A DNA stretch of 50,524 bases, taken from positions 1 through 50,524 of the forward strand of contig JADMKA010000193.1 in assembly GCA_018780145.1 (NCBI GenBank), in the 5' to 3' direction. The position numbers were made by a program, and so were the translations under genes. The notes under the pieces were generated by a model. It did no database searches, was not told the DNA's origin, and saw only the letters and a list, made by a program, of their open reading frames with translations. Positions 32,879 to 41,974 of this stretch are shown piece by piece. This DNA is from Vitreoscilla sp. GTDB taxonomy: Bacteria; Pseudomonadota; Gammaproteobacteria; Burkholderiales; Burkholderiaceae_C. Numbering within the stretch: position 1 is the stretch's first letter; each line of letters begins with the position of its first letter.

Positions 32879-35800
32879 GACGATTCCTTACTGGCTGGGG
32901 CAGGGGCGGCAGCCGGGGCCGCCGCCGGCACGCGGTTCTTCAGGTCGGCCACCCACTTGCCGACCGCCGTGTCGCCGGCCGGCGTGAGGGCCAGGTAGCG
33001 GTTGTACAGCGCCAGCGCCTCGGCCGGCTGGCCCAGGTACAGGTCGTGCAGGATGCCCAGGTTCAGGCAGGCGGTGGCATAGCTGGCGTCCGCGGCCAGC
33101 GCCGCCTCGTAGGCTTCGCGGGCCTTGGTGAACTCACCTTGCTGGCGCAGCGCGATGGCCTGCTGGTTCTGCACCGCCGGCGCACTGCCACTGGTGTCGG
33201 CCCGCTCGGTCTTGGCCCAGCGCCCCGGGCGCAGTTCGCGCAAAGCGCCGAAGCTCTTGCGGACCCACTCGTCGTAGAAGCCCTCGGCCGACCGGCGGGC
33301 GTTCAGCTCGTGCAGCTCGATGGCCTTCTCCTCGAACGGGAAGGCCTGCTCCTCCAGCAGCACGTTGTACTGCTCCAGCTCGATCTTGCTGAGCTTCTTG
33401 GGGCGCTGCGAAGTGAGCAGAGACTTGCCGAAATCCTGGTACAGCGCGCCGATCTGGAAGGTGGAGGCTGTGACGACCTCGGCCACGCCATAGTCGGCGG
33501 CCACCGAGTAGGCCTTCAGCGTCTCCTCCAGCTTGGTCTTCTTCAGCTTCAGCTGCCTCTGCAAGGGCTCGACCAGGGCCACCTTGCGGTAGTCGGCCGC
33601 CACCGGCTCGGCCAGGGCCAGCGCGGCCATCGCGCCCAGCGTGCGGGTGCGGCCGGTGCGCTCCGCGCCGCCGGCCTGGTCGGCCTGGAAGATCTCCTTC
33701 TGCAGCGCCAGCGCACGGGCCGCGTTGCCCTCGCGCTCGGCCAGCCTGGCCAGGCGGTGGCGGGCCTCGATGGCCGGCTCCAGCGGCGCCGGGTACAGGC
33801 GCAGGTAGCGCTCGTAGGCCTTGGCCGCGTTGCTGCGCGACGTGGCGGTGCCACCGTCGGCCGCCTTCTCGTACAGCTCGGCGGCCTGCCATTGCGCCGA
33901 GCGGGCCAGCTCGGGTTCCTTGTTGGCCACGGCCAGGCGTTCGAACTCGGCCGCGGCCGCGGCCCACTGGCCCTGCTCCGTGTAGGCCAGGGCCAGCTTG
34001 GCGGTCACGTCGTCGGCCAGCGGATGGCGCGGGTAGCGCTGGCGGAAATCTTCCAGCGTGCGGGCGGCGCCGGCCCAGTCCTTCAGCGCGATCAGCGAGG
34101 CCGCCGCGTCGTACTGCGCCGCCGTGCGCACGCTGGATTGCGGTGCGGCCGTGGCGACCTTGGCGAACAGATCCGCAGCCTGGCGGGTCTGCCCCCCCTG
34201 GCGGGCCTGCTCACCCTGCTTGTAGATGGCGGCGGCCAGCCGCTCGGTGAGGTCGTTGCGGGCCGGGTCTTTTTCGGGCGTCAGGGCCAGCACCTCGCCG
34301 TAAGCCTTCTCGGCCTGGTCGAAGGCGCCGGACTCGAAACTGGTGTGGGCCACCACCGTCCAGGCCACGCGGCGCTGGTCGGCCGCAGCCGGCGGTTGCA
34401 GCGCCAGGACCTGCCGGGCCACGCCGGCGGCCCGCTCGCTGTCCTTCAGCGCATAGAGCTTGTCGGCGGCATTGGTCAGCACCGGCGCACTGCGGCTGTC
34501 GGTGCTGAACTTCTCGGCAAAGCGCAGCCCGCTGTCCACCGCACGGCGCTGCAGTGCCGGCACGGCGGGGGCGTCGGCGCGCTTCTCCATTTCGGCGTAC
34601 GACAGCAACGCGGCGTAACCGGCATCCGCGCTGCGGGCGTGGGCCGGGTAGCCGTAGGCGGCCTTCTCGTACTCGGGCGCGGCGGCCGCGAACTGCTTGT
34701 CTTCGTACAGAAGTTCGGCCAACAGGAAGTTGCTTTGCGCCGCGTCGGCGTCCTCGGGGAAACTGGTGAGGTAGGCGCGGTACCAGCGCACCGCCTCCTG
34801 GTAGTCGGCCGTGGCCTTGGTCTTCTGCGCGCTCGCGTGGTAGCGGCGCGCCAGCTCGGCCAGGTGGGTCTTGACCAGCGGCTGGGCGCGCTCCCAGCCG
34901 GCCGGGTTGGCGCGGCGGAAGTCGCTCTCCAGGCCATAGCGGGCCACGTATTCCTTCTTCGATTCGACCGCCAGGTTGTCGAAACCGGCCTGCTGCTGGA
35001 TCTCGATCACCCGCGCCTGCATCACCGGCGCTTGCGCATGCAGCGGCTGGCGGCGGGCAAAGGCGTTCAGCGCGTCGGCGGCGTCCTTGGGCCGCTCCTG
35101 CTTCAGGTAGAGCGCGCTGAGCTGCTCGTAGACCCGGAATTCGTAGGCCTTGCGGCCCTCGCTGCCGGTGTAGGCGGGGATGGTCTCGGCGCCCTTCAGG
35201 TTCTCCAGCGACAGGCTGGTGACGCGGAAGGTGTCCTCGACCAGCTCGCGGTCGCCGCGGGTCAACTCGGGCAGGGCCTCCAGGGGCTCGTCGCTCTCGA
35301 TCTTGCCGAGCTTGGCGTCGAGCACGCCGAAGAAGGAGGCCAGCGCGTCCTCCAGCCGGCCCTGCTTGAAGATGGACCAGCCCTGCATGTAGAGCGCGCG
35401 CTCGCGGTACGGGTTGTCGGCAGCGCCGTTCAGCACCTTGGCATAGGCCTGCTCGGCTTGCGGGTACTGGCGGGCGGTGAACAACAGCTCGCCCCGGCGG
35501 AACTGCGCCTCGTCGGCGTAGCGCGTGTCGGGGTACTGCTTGACCATCTGGTCGAGCGTCTTCAGGGCCACGTCGAGCTCGCCGCCCTGTTCGTGCGCAC
35601 GGGCCAACTGGTAGAGCACCCGGTCGTTCTCCGGGTCCTTGGGGTAGGCCTTGAGGTAGTCCTGATAGCGGGTGATCGCGGCCTTGTAGTCGGGGTCGCC
35701 GCCGGCGCTGCTGGCCAGCTTGTTGTCGGCGCTGTCCATCGCCAGGTCGCCCAGGCGGCGCAGGGCCTGCGGGCGTTGCGGGGCGTTGGGCGTGGCCGCC

Positions 35801-36012
35801 AAGAAGCGGTTGTAGGCGGCGATGGCCTGCTCCTCGCTGGCCGGGATGCCAGGGTCCGGGGCGACCAGGAAATCGCGCCCGGCCAGGGTCTTGATCGTCG
35901 GCTCGTCGTCGCTGGCGTAACGCTTGGTCGTGCCGGAGCAGGCAGTCAGGGCCAGCGCGGCCAGCAGCGTCAGCGGCCAACCCATGTTCGTCGGCGCGTC
36001 AGGGCTTCGCAC
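32875..36012 (-). CDS. Large TPR lipoprotein of the envelope complex
   Basis: A 1045-aa lipoprotein. The signal peptide ends in the lipobox LTAC-S (Cys at about 25). Almost the whole mature protein is tetratricopeptide repeats (for example ALKTLDQMVKQYPDTRYADE, AYAKVLNGAADNPYRERALY, YEAALAADASYATACLNLGI), with a final TPR block at about 955-1020. GTG 36012 has a strong AAGGAGG; ATG 35985 is a weaker alternative. Large TPR proteins with this placement resemble GltE/GltI scaffolds of the Myxococcus Glt machine. Its start overlaps the preceding TPR gene by 14 bp. Confidence 0.85.
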   Translation of the reverse strand: MRSPDAPTNMGWPLTLLAALALTACSGTTKRYASDDEPTIKTLAGRDFLVAPDPGIPASEEQAIAAYNRFLAATPNAPQRPQALRRLGDLAMDSADNKLASSAGGDPDYKAAITRYQDYLKAYPKDPENDRVLYQLARAHEQGGELDVALKTLDQMVKQYPDTRYADEAQFRRGELLFTARQYPQAEQAYAKVLNGAADNPYRERALYMQGWSIFKQGRLEDALASFFGVLDAKLGKIESDEPLEALPELTRGDRELVEDTFRVTSLSLENLKGAETIPAYTGSEGRKAYEFRVYEQLSALYLKQERPKDAADALNAFARRQPLHAQAPVMQARVIEIQQQAGFDNLAVESKKEYVARYGLESDFRRANPAGWERAQPLVKTHLAELARRYHASAQKTKATADYQEAVRWYRAYLTSFPEDADAAQSNFLLAELLYEDKQFAAAAPEYEKAAYGYPAHARSADAGYAALLSYAEMEKRADAPAVPALQRRAVDSGLRFAEKFSTDSRSAPVLTNAADKLYALKDSERAAGVARQVLALQPPAAADQRRVAWTVVAHTSFESGAFDQAEKAYGEVLALTPEKDPARNDLTERLAAAIYKQGEQARQGGQTRQAADLFAKVATAAPQSSVRTAAQYDAAASLIALKDWAGAARTLEDFRQRYPRHPLADDVTAKLALAYTEQGQWAAAAAEFERLAVANKEPELARSAQWQAAELYEKAADGGTATSRSNAAKAYERYLRLYPAPLEPAIEARHRLARLAEREGNAARALALQKEIFQADQAGGAERTGRTRTLGAMAALALAEPVAADYRKVALVEPLQRQLKLKKTKLEETLKAYSVAADYGVAEVVTASTFQIGALYQDFGKSLLTSQRPKKLSKIELEQYNVLLEEQAFPFEEKAIELHELNARRSAEGFYDEWVRKSFGALRELRPGRWAKTERADTSGSAPAVQNQQAIALRQQGEFTKAREAYEAALAADASYATACLNLGILHDLYLGQPAEALALYNRYLALTPAGDTAVGKWVADLKNRVPAAAPAAAPAPASKESS

Positions 36013-38053
36013 GTTCGCCCTCCTTGCGCTGGGTCGCCCGGTCGTAGAGCTGGGCGACCGCGTACTGGGCCTGGGCGGTGTAGCCGACCAGGCGCTCCTT
36101 CTGAATCTGCAGTGCCGCGACCGCGGTCTCCTGCAAGGCCTTCTGCTGCTCGGCTGTCAATGCGGCCACGCGGGGTTGCAGCGCACGGATGCGTTGCCCG
36201 AGTTCGGCCAGGCGGGCAGCGAAGCGCTCGAAGCGGGCCGGCTCGTCCTTCTGTGCGGCGGCCAGGCGGGCGTCGCGCACACGGGCGTCGGCGAGCCCGC
36301 TGTCGGTGTCGGCCAGCGCCTTCTCGGCAGCCCAGCGGCGCTCGGGCAACTGCTCGGCGAGTTGCCAGGCGAGTGCGCCCTGCAGGCGGCGCGCACGCTC
36401 GGCCAGTTGCGCCAGATCGGCATCGCCGAGGCTGGGGTCTCGGCGGGCTGGATCAGCTTGCGCGGCGAGCAGCGCATTCACGTCGGCCAGGCGGGCGAGT
36501 TGCTCACGCTCGGCGGCGCCGGCAAAGGCCTGGCCGTCGGCGGCGGCCAATGCGGTGCCGAACTCGGCGGCCAGCTTGTCGCGCTGCCCCTGGAGCACGT
36601 CGACACGCAGTTCGGCCGCCTTGCTGCGCACCTGCGGCAGGCGCTCGGTGAAGCCGGCGCGGCGGGTCGCCAGCATGTCGCCGTAGACACCCAGCTTCTC
36701 CTGCCAGTCGCCCAGGTTGCCGGTGAGGAACAGCAGGTCGCGGTAGTTCTTGAAGGACTCCTGGAACTCGTGCTGCGCGAGCACCGGCACCAGGTGGCCG
36801 GTGTGCGGCATCTCCGGCAATGCGGTCAACGCACGGAACCAGCCCATGGATTCGTCCGGGTTGCGCTCGACCAGGCCGGCCACCAGCTTGCCGCCACGGA
36901 TGGCAGCGATGGATTCGTCCAGTGCGGTGTTCTCCTGCGCATACGCAGCGATGGCCGCCTGGTAGCCGCTGAGGGCCTGGCCCAGCGCGCCGACCTCAGC
37001 CAGCGCGTAGGGAACGGCGAGGCGGGCTTCGAGCACGGCGGGGTCGCTGGCCTCGCGCTGCAGCAGCTCGCTCCAGGGCACCAGCGCGCGCTCGGGCTTC
37101 TTCTGGGCGGCGGCGGCCCAGCCGAAGCCGAGCAAGGCCTTGTTGGAGTGCGCGCCCTTCAGGCGCACGCGCTCCAACGCCTGGGCCGCGCCTTCGGGGT
37201 CGTCCTGCGACAAGGCAGTGAAACCCAGCGCCACGTTGGCCTGGTCGCGCAGGGCGCGCAATTCGTCGTCGGGCATCGACGCGCTGCCGATCTCGTCCAG
37301 CAAGGCCTTGCCGCCGGCGATGTCGCCGCTGCGGATCAGCGCCACGCCGAGGTTGAACCGCGCATAGGCCGGCGCCGTGCTGAAGCGCTGCTCCGGGTCC
37401 CGCGCGAAATTGAAGGTGACGGCATCGAGCAGCCAGCTGCCGATGCGGCTGAAGACCGATCGCTTCGGCGCCACCCCGGCCGTCTTCGGCGGCTCGATGA
37501 CCGAGGGCGGGCGGGCGAGCAGTGCGCGCAGCTCGACCGCCGCACGCGCCGGGTCGCCCAGCGCCAGGCTGACCTGGCCGCTCAGCAGCAGGCGCTCTTC
37601 TTCCAGCTGGCCGGGCAGGGGCCCCTGGATGCGCGACAGCGCGTCGGCCGCCTCGCCCAGGTTGCCGCGCTCGTAGCGGATCTTGGCCAGGAAGTACCAG
37701 GCGCGGTCACGCACCGCGGGGGCGGCGCCCTGCGCGATCAGGCGGGCGAAGATCTCGCCGGCCTCGCGGTGCAGGCCGTAGGTGAGCAGCAGGCCGCCGC
37801 GCAGGATCTCGGCCTCATCGGCATGTGGCGACAGGCGCTGGAAGTGCTGCGAGACCATCAGGCTGGTCAGTGCCGTGAAGTGGTGGTCCTGGTAGAAGTG
37901 GAACAGCGTGTCGCCGTAGTGCGGCGCCTGCACCGTGTGCAGCAACGGTGCCTCGGCCGCCTGCGCGGCGAGGCCGGTGCACGCCAGCGCCACCGCGCCC
38001 AGGCGGTGGCAGGCCCAGGCGGCCCAGGGGGAACGGGAAGCCGCGCGATTCAC
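35999..38053 (-). CDS. Periplasmic TPR protein of the envelope complex
   Basis: A 684-aa exported protein. A signal peptide ends around LAAQAAEA. The first part (about 40-470) has TPR-like helical hairpins (ILRGGLLLTYGLHREAGEIF, AWYFLAKIRYERGNLGEAAD, ARFNLGVALIRSGDIAGGKA); about 490-650 is Ala/Glu/Leu-rich and probably coiled coil. Together with the next gene it forms a TPR pair like GltD/GltE. Start is GTG 38053 in a GTGA overlap. Confidence 0.8.
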   Translation of the reverse strand: MNRAASRSPWAAWACHRLGAVALACTGLAAQAAEAPLLHTVQAPHYGDTLFHFYQDHHFTALTSLMVSQHFQRLSPHADEAEILRGGLLLTYGLHREAGEIFARLIAQGAAPAVRDRAWYFLAKIRYERGNLGEAADALSRIQGPLPGQLEEERLLLSGQVSLALGDPARAAVELRALLARPPSVIEPPKTAGVAPKRSVFSRIGSWLLDAVTFNFARDPEQRFSTAPAYARFNLGVALIRSGDIAGGKALLDEIGSASMPDDELRALRDQANVALGFTALSQDDPEGAAQALERVRLKGAHSNKALLGFGWAAAAQKKPERALVPWSELLQREASDPAVLEARLAVPYALAEVGALGQALSGYQAAIAAYAQENTALDESIAAIRGGKLVAGLVERNPDESMGWFRALTALPEMPHTGHLVPVLAQHEFQESFKNYRDLLFLTGNLGDWQEKLGVYGDMLATRRAGFTERLPQVRSKAAELRVDVLQGQRDKLAAEFGTALAAADGQAFAGAAEREQLARLADVNALLAAQADPARRDPSLGDADLAQLAERARRLQGALAWQLAEQLPERRWAAEKALADTDSGLADARVRDARLAAAQKDEPARFERFAARLAELGQRIRALQPRVAALTAEQQKALQETAVAALQIQKERLVGYTAQAQYAVAQLYDRATQRKEGERAKP

Positions 38054-38619
38054 TGCCAGACTTTGACGTCGAACTCCGGCTGCAGCTTGCCGGTGGAATC
38101 CTTGATGCGCAGCTCGATGTACTTGGGCTCGCTGCCCTTCTCGAACTTCAGCTTGGTGCCGCGCTTGTAGTCGCGGTCGTGCGGGCCCTTGCCGGTGAAG
38201 AAGGCGACGATCTCGTGCTCACCCGACTTCAGGTTGCCCATGTGCACGCGCTGCACGCCGCCACGGTGCAGCGCCGCCACCTCGGCCGGGGTGTAGAGGT
38301 AGCTGGTCACGACCTTGTCGTCGAGCTTGATCTGCACCGAGTCGAGCTCGAACAGCTTGCCCACGTCCATCGAGACGAACAGCGCCACCTGGGTGCTGGC
38401 GGGGAACAGCAGTTCCTCTTCGAGCACCAGCAGGTCGCGGTTGAGGCGCACCACATCGGCCTTGACCTCCTGGACACGGGTGTCCAGGCCGGCCGCAGGC
38501 GCGGGGGCCGAGGCCGCCGTGGCGGGCGCGTCGGCCGCCCAGCCCAGGGCAGAAGCCGCCAGCAAGGCCGCGAGGCCCAGCGCGCGAAGAGAGTTCAACA
38601 CAGGCATGCCGTGGTCCAT
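38050..38619 (-). CDS. Periplasmic coiled-coil/beta-domain protein
   Basis: A 189-aa exported protein: signal peptide LRALGLAALLAASALGWA, a short coiled coil (LDTRVQEVKADVVRLNRDLL), then a beta-rich domain (TQVALFVSMDVGKLFELDSV, LKSGEHEIVAFFTG) ending at Trp-Gln. It binds no obvious cofactor. It is a conserved-looking member of this operon type; its position next to the TPR genes could make it a counterpart of one of the small Glt periplasmic proteins, but homology is not certain. ATG 38607 is an alternative start. Confidence 0.7.
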   Translation of the reverse strand: MDHGMPVLNSLRALGLAALLAASALGWAADAPATAASAPAPAAGLDTRVQEVKADVVRLNRDLLVLEEELLFPASTQVALFVSMDVGKLFELDSVQIKLDDKVVTSYLYTPAEVAALHRGGVQRVHMGNLKSGEHEIVAFFTGKGPHDRDYKRGTKLKFEKGSEPKYIELRIKDSTGKLQPEFDVKVWQ

Positions 38620-38626
38620 CGGGGTG

Positions 38627-39775
38627 TCAGAAGTTGGCCGTCACGTAGAGCTGCAGCACATGGCCGTTGAAGGCATAGGGCTGGCCGGTGCGGAGGTCGG
38701 TGAAATCCTGGTAGTCGAAGCGAACGAACTCGTAGGCGCCATGGACCTTGATGTCGTACTGGCCGGGCACCTTCTTCCAGGTGTAGGACAGCTTGCCGCC
38801 CAGCCCCATCGAGTTGAAGGCGCTGAGCTGCCGGTTGCGCGACAGGTACAGCGTCTCGGTGGCGGCGTTGTCGCTGTAGAACAGCGCCGCGCTTTGGTGG
38901 TTGAAGCGCACCAGCGCATCGGCCAACCAGGCGTCGCCAAAGTAGCGGCTGTAGCCCAGCTCCAGCGTATGGGCCTTGATGGCCCAGTTGTCCCAGTAGT
39001 AGCGGTACTCGGTGCGCACCGCCTGGCGCGCCGGCCCCATCCAGCCGAACAGGCCGCTGACGTCGCCCAGCGCCCGCAGCTTCAGCGCGCGGCTGCTGCG
39101 GGTGCGCGGGTTGCGTTCGGGCACCAGGGTGCCGAAGGCCTGGGCGGCGCGGTAGGGGCTGCCGAGGAAACCTTCGTCGGCAATGGCCTCGATGTTGGCG
39201 CTGGCCAGCCAACGCGGCGAGATGACCTGCGTGAGGCCGAGCCGGTATTGCCAGTGCTGGGCATGGTCGAAGTAGCCGGGCAGGCCCTTCTGGCCGACCT
39301 GGTCGCGGCCCTGCGTGAAGCCCAGGCTCACTGTCGTCAGGCCATCCAGCAGTTCCTGCGAGACATCCACGCCCCAGGTGGTGGCGGTGTAGTCCGGCTC
39401 CTGGCCATGGCTGGCCGAGACTTTGATCAACGAATCGCGCACCGCGTAGTCGGCGCTGATGTCGAGTTGCTGCCGGGTCTCGCGGTACGGGCTGGCGGTG
39501 GTGACCACGTCGATCGACGCGTTGCTGACCATGTCCACGTAGTAGGTGGCCGCCAGCGAGACCTTGTTGGCGATGCTCTTGCGCACCAGCAGCGCCGGGC
39601 CACTGGCGGTGACGCCGCCGCCGTCATAGATGTGGATCATCGCCTCGGCATGGTCGGGCGGCAGGTCCACCGCATGGGCGCCGCCAGCGATGCCGCCGAA
39701 CAGCCCGCCGAGCCCCAGCAAGCGCAGCACCGCACGAACCCAATGGCGTGCGCGGGGGCCTCTAATTGCATCCAC
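38627..39775 (-). CDS. DUF3570 outer-membrane beta-barrel protein
   Basis: A 382-aa exported protein. Signal peptide HWVRAVLRLLGLGGLFGGIA, cleavage near AHA-VD. Alternating beta strands (VSLAATYYVDMVSNASIDVV, QQLDISADYAVRDSLIKVSA, GLTTVSLGFTQGRDQV) and a C-terminal strand ending in Phe (LQLYVTANF) mark an outer-membrane barrel of the DUF3570 family. GTG 39775 is chosen because AAGGAGG, inside the end of the DUF4266 gene, fits it. DUF3570, DUF4266, TlpA and ApbE genes are commonly neighbours; the function is unknown. Confidence 0.85.
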   Translation of the reverse strand: MDAIRGPRARHWVRAVLRLLGLGGLFGGIAGGAHAVDLPPDHAEAMIHIYDGGGVTASGPALLVRKSIANKVSLAATYYVDMVSNASIDVVTTASPYRETRQQLDISADYAVRDSLIKVSASHGQEPDYTATTWGVDVSQELLDGLTTVSLGFTQGRDQVGQKGLPGYFDHAQHWQYRLGLTQVISPRWLASANIEAIADEGFLGSPYRAAQAFGTLVPERNPRTRSSRALKLRALGDVSGLFGWMGPARQAVRTEYRYYWDNWAIKAHTLELGYSRYFGDAWLADALVRFNHQSAALFYSDNAATETLYLSRNRQLSAFNSMGLGGKLSYTWKKVPGQYDIKVHGAYEFVRFDYQDFTDLRTGQPYAFNGHVLQLYVTANF

Positions 39776-40010
39776 AGCCGCCTCCTTGCACGCCGGTGGC
39801 GCCGCGTGCACCTTCGCGCACGGTGAACACGTGGTCGCGGTGGCGCTCGGCCAGCGCGTCGCGCTGGAACTGCATGATCGGGTCGGCCAGGCGCTCGCGC
39901 TCGTAGGGCTTGACCCAGGGCTCGATGGGCGCGCAACCGGCGAAGGCGCCGGCCAACGCCGCGAGTGCGGCCAGGCGGCCGGCGGATGCCAGGGCGGTGG
40001 TCGTCTTCAT
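39762..40010 (-). CDS. DUF4266 lipoprotein with C-terminal GGGCGCN motif
   Basis: An 82-aa lipoprotein: lipobox FAGC at about Cys26, then the DUF4266 core EPWVKPYERERLADPIM and a C terminus ending REGARGATGVQGGGCGCN. The closing Cys-Gly-Cys-Asn is the family hallmark and suggests a metal, thiol or covalently bound cofactor site. A GTG one codon earlier is equally possible. It sits between tlpA and the DUF3570 gene, overlapping both. Confidence 0.85.
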   Translation of the reverse strand: MKTTTALASAGRLAALAALAGAFAGCAPIEPWVKPYERERLADPIMQFQRDALAERHRDHVFTVREGARGATGVQGGGCGCN

Positions 40011-40495
40011 CACTTCAGCAAGGTGCGGATCTGCTGGTCATACTCCAGCTCGGTGCCGGGCTTGTAGCCGCGGTGCAGGTAGCGCACCTTGCCGTCGCGG
40101 TCGATCAGCACGGTGGACGGCATGGTGGCCAGCTCGTACAGCTTGCTGACCTGCTTGTCGGTGTCCAGCAGCATCGGGAACTTGACGCCGAAGGTGCCGG
40201 CCACGCCCAGGGCATTCGCGGGGTCATCGTCGACGTTGACGCCCAGCAGCACGAAGCCGGCCGCGCGGTACTTCTCGTACAGCCGGTTCAGGTGCGGCAT
40301 CTCCTCGCGGCAGGGCGCGCACCAGGTGGCCCAGAAGTTCAGCAGCACGACCTTGCCGCGCTGCTCCTGCAGGCGCAGGTTGGGGCCGTTCATGCTGCGC
40401 AGGGTGAAATCCGGCGCCGGGCTCGACGGGGCCGGGGCAGCCTGCGCCGACCCCAGGGCCAGTGCGGCGGTGATGAAGAGGGCGAGAGCTCGCAT
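40010..40495 (-). CDS. TlpA-like periplasmic thiol-disulfide protein
   Basis: A 161-aa exported thioredoxin-fold protein. Signal peptide MRALALFITAALALGSAQA; the active site is FWATWCAPCREEMP (about residues 54-67); the cis-Pro loop is ATMPSTVLID. TlpA/ResA proteins reduce thiols in exported proteins, including apocytochromes before haem attachment. In this operon it could serve the haem lipoproteins or the CGC motif of the DUF4266 protein next door. Confidence 0.92.
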   Translation of the reverse strand: MRALALFITAALALGSAQAAPAPSSPAPDFTLRSMNGPNLRLQEQRGKVVLLNFWATWCAPCREEMPHLNRLYEKYRAAGFVLLGVNVDDDPANALGVAGTFGVKFPMLLDTDKQVSKLYELATMPSTVLIDRDGKVRYLHRGYKPGTELEYDQQIRTLLK

Positions 40496-40505
40496 GGGTC
40501 GGGCC

Positions 40506-41153
40506 TCAGAACAGGAAGGACAGGCCGGCGTTGAGCTCGACGTTCTGGGTCATGTCGCGCTTGCCCAGGAGATCGAGGGTGTAGATGTTGTCGCGCATGT
40601 CGACCCGCACCGCCCAGCGGTCCGCCAGATAGACCTTGACGCCGACTCCAAGGTCGAAGGTCTGCATGCGCTGGCCATTGAAGCGGGTGGTGCCGCCGCC
40701 CACGAGCACGAAGACCTGCGAAGGCATCGCGTAGTTGCGGCCGAAGAAGACTTCGCCCGGCAGCACGTTCATGCCGACATTGAAGTTCGAGTAGACCAGG
40801 GTCTCGGTGTTGCCGGTGAAGATGCCGCCCGGCAGGATGCGCCGGAAGGCCTCGTCGCTGACCTTGGTCTGGCCGGCCGCGAGCTCGACGAAAAAATCCT
40901 CGGTGATGTGGTACGCCAGGCGCACCCCGCCGGCCGCGCTGGAGCCGAAGTTCTGTGCGGAGTAGACGCCGCCATACAAGCCCACCTCGAAGTCGGTGGA
41001 CGGGAACTTCGGCAGCTTGACGTCGCGCCGGTCGACCTGCGGCGACACCACCGGCTCAGGCGTGCCGTCGGCCGCCTGGGAAGGCAGGACCGTTGCTGCC
41101 AGCAGGGCCAGGGCGGCCAGGTTGCGGGTCAGGCAGATGGGGTGTGGGCGCAT
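40506..41153 (-). CDS. Small outer-membrane beta-barrel protein (GltA/GltB-like)
   Basis: A 215-aa exported protein. Signal peptide ends TVLPSQAA. About eight amphipathic strands follow (FEVGLYGGVYSAQNF, AAGGVRLAYHITEDFFVELA, QVFVLVGGGTTRFNG) and the C terminus is LNAGLSFLF, a classic barrel-assembly signal. The pattern fits the outer-membrane beta-barrel domain shared by Myxococcus gliding proteins and some proteobacteria. The ATG at 41153 begins the signal peptide. Confidence 0.78.
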   Translation of the reverse strand: MRPHPICLTRNLAALALLAATVLPSQAADGTPEPVVSPQVDRRDVKLPKFPSTDFEVGLYGGVYSAQNFGSSAAGGVRLAYHITEDFFVELAAGQTKVSDEAFRRILPGGIFTGNTETLVYSNFNVGMNVLPGEVFFGRNYAMPSQVFVLVGGGTTRFNGQRMQTFDLGVGVKVYLADRWAVRVDMRDNIYTLDLLGKRDMTQNVELNAGLSFLF

Positions 41154-41167
41154 GGCGTGGGGCGGGT

Positions 41168-41974
41168 TCAGAAGTGGATGGACAAGCCGATGCTGCCGGC
41201 CTGGTAGCTGCGCGAATCGAAATCGGAGACGAAAACCGCATAGCGCGAGTAGTCGACGCGCAAGGCGACCCGGCCGCTCAGGTGGTACCGGGCCCCGAGC
41301 GTGAAGACACCCAGGTTGCCGTCGACCTGCTCGTTGTTGACCAGGCTCTTGTTCGGCTCGTAGTTGAAGCGGCCGACCCCGATGCCGACGAAGGGCGACA
41401 GGCGCTTGTCGGACCAGGGTTCTGCCAACAGGCTGGCCGTCCACAGCCCCGTGCTGGAGGTCTTGGTCTGCACCGTGGCCAGGTTGAGATCCAGGCTCAG
41501 CGTGTCGGAGAAGCGCCAACCGGCCCACAGGCGGGTGAAGGCGGTCTTCGGGGTGGCGCCGTAGCCGATGCCGACGTCGAAGCGGCGGTTCAGGAAATCC
41601 TGCAGGGTCGGATCGGCCAGCTCGAAGGGCACGCCGTCTTCGGTGACGGTGCCGGCCATCTGCTCGCGCGAGACCCAGCCGACCGGGCCGCGCGCGGTGC
41701 GCACCTTGAACCAGTCGGTGTGGCGCAGTTCGATCACCACCCACTCGTTCTTCTCGGCGGCGTAGAAGATGGGGAAGCCTCGGCCCGGGCCGCTGTGCAT
41801 GTCCAGGTAGGGCCGGACCACACGCACGCGGGCCAAGGGCGCGGCGTTGGCAGGCGGTGCGGCCAGGGCCTGCGGTGCCGCCGGGGCGACGGCCGCCTCC
41901 TGCGCGTGTGCGCACAGCGGCCACACGGCCAATCCGGCCAGCCCGGCCACAAGCAAGGGGCGCGGAAAGCTCAT
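41168..41974 (-). CDS. SH3-domain outer-membrane beta-barrel protein
   Basis: A 268-aa exported protein. After the signal peptide (cleavage at AHAQ) comes a bacterial SH3 domain (about residues 45-105: RVVRPYLDMHSGPGRGFPIF, WFKVRTARGPVGWVSREQM), then an eight-strand barrel ending GSIGLSIHF. SH3b domains often touch peptidoglycan or proteins, so this barrel may tie the complex to the wall. The ATG at 41974 has AGGA and overlaps the upstream stop (ATGA); the upstream TTG is unlikely. Confidence 0.82.
   Translation of the reverse strand: MSFPRPLLVAGLAGLAVWPLCAHAQEAAVAPAAPQALAAPPANAAPLARVRVVRPYLDMHSGPGRGFPIFYAAEKNEWVVIELRHTDWFKVRTARGPVGWVSREQMAGTVTEDGVPFELADPTLQDFLNRRFDVGIGYGATPKTAFTRLWAGWRFSDTLSLDLNLATVQTKTSSTGLWTASLLAEPWSDKRLSPFVGIGVGRFNYEPNKSLVNNEQVDGNLGVFTLGARYHLSGRVALRVDYSRYAVFVSDFDSRSYQAGSIGLSIHF

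Noticed and set aside
29769-36012. Identification of the motor genes as the Tol-Pal system
   Set aside because: There are two ExbD-like proteins, an AgmX-type protein instead of TolA, no TolB or Pal with OmpA domain, and no ybgC or ybgF order.
33046-36651. 1201-codon open frame on the plus strand opposite the TPR genes
   Set aside because: It has repetitive Leu/Gly/Gln/Val composition and no domain, while the opposite strand has lipobox and TPR signatures and gene overlaps.
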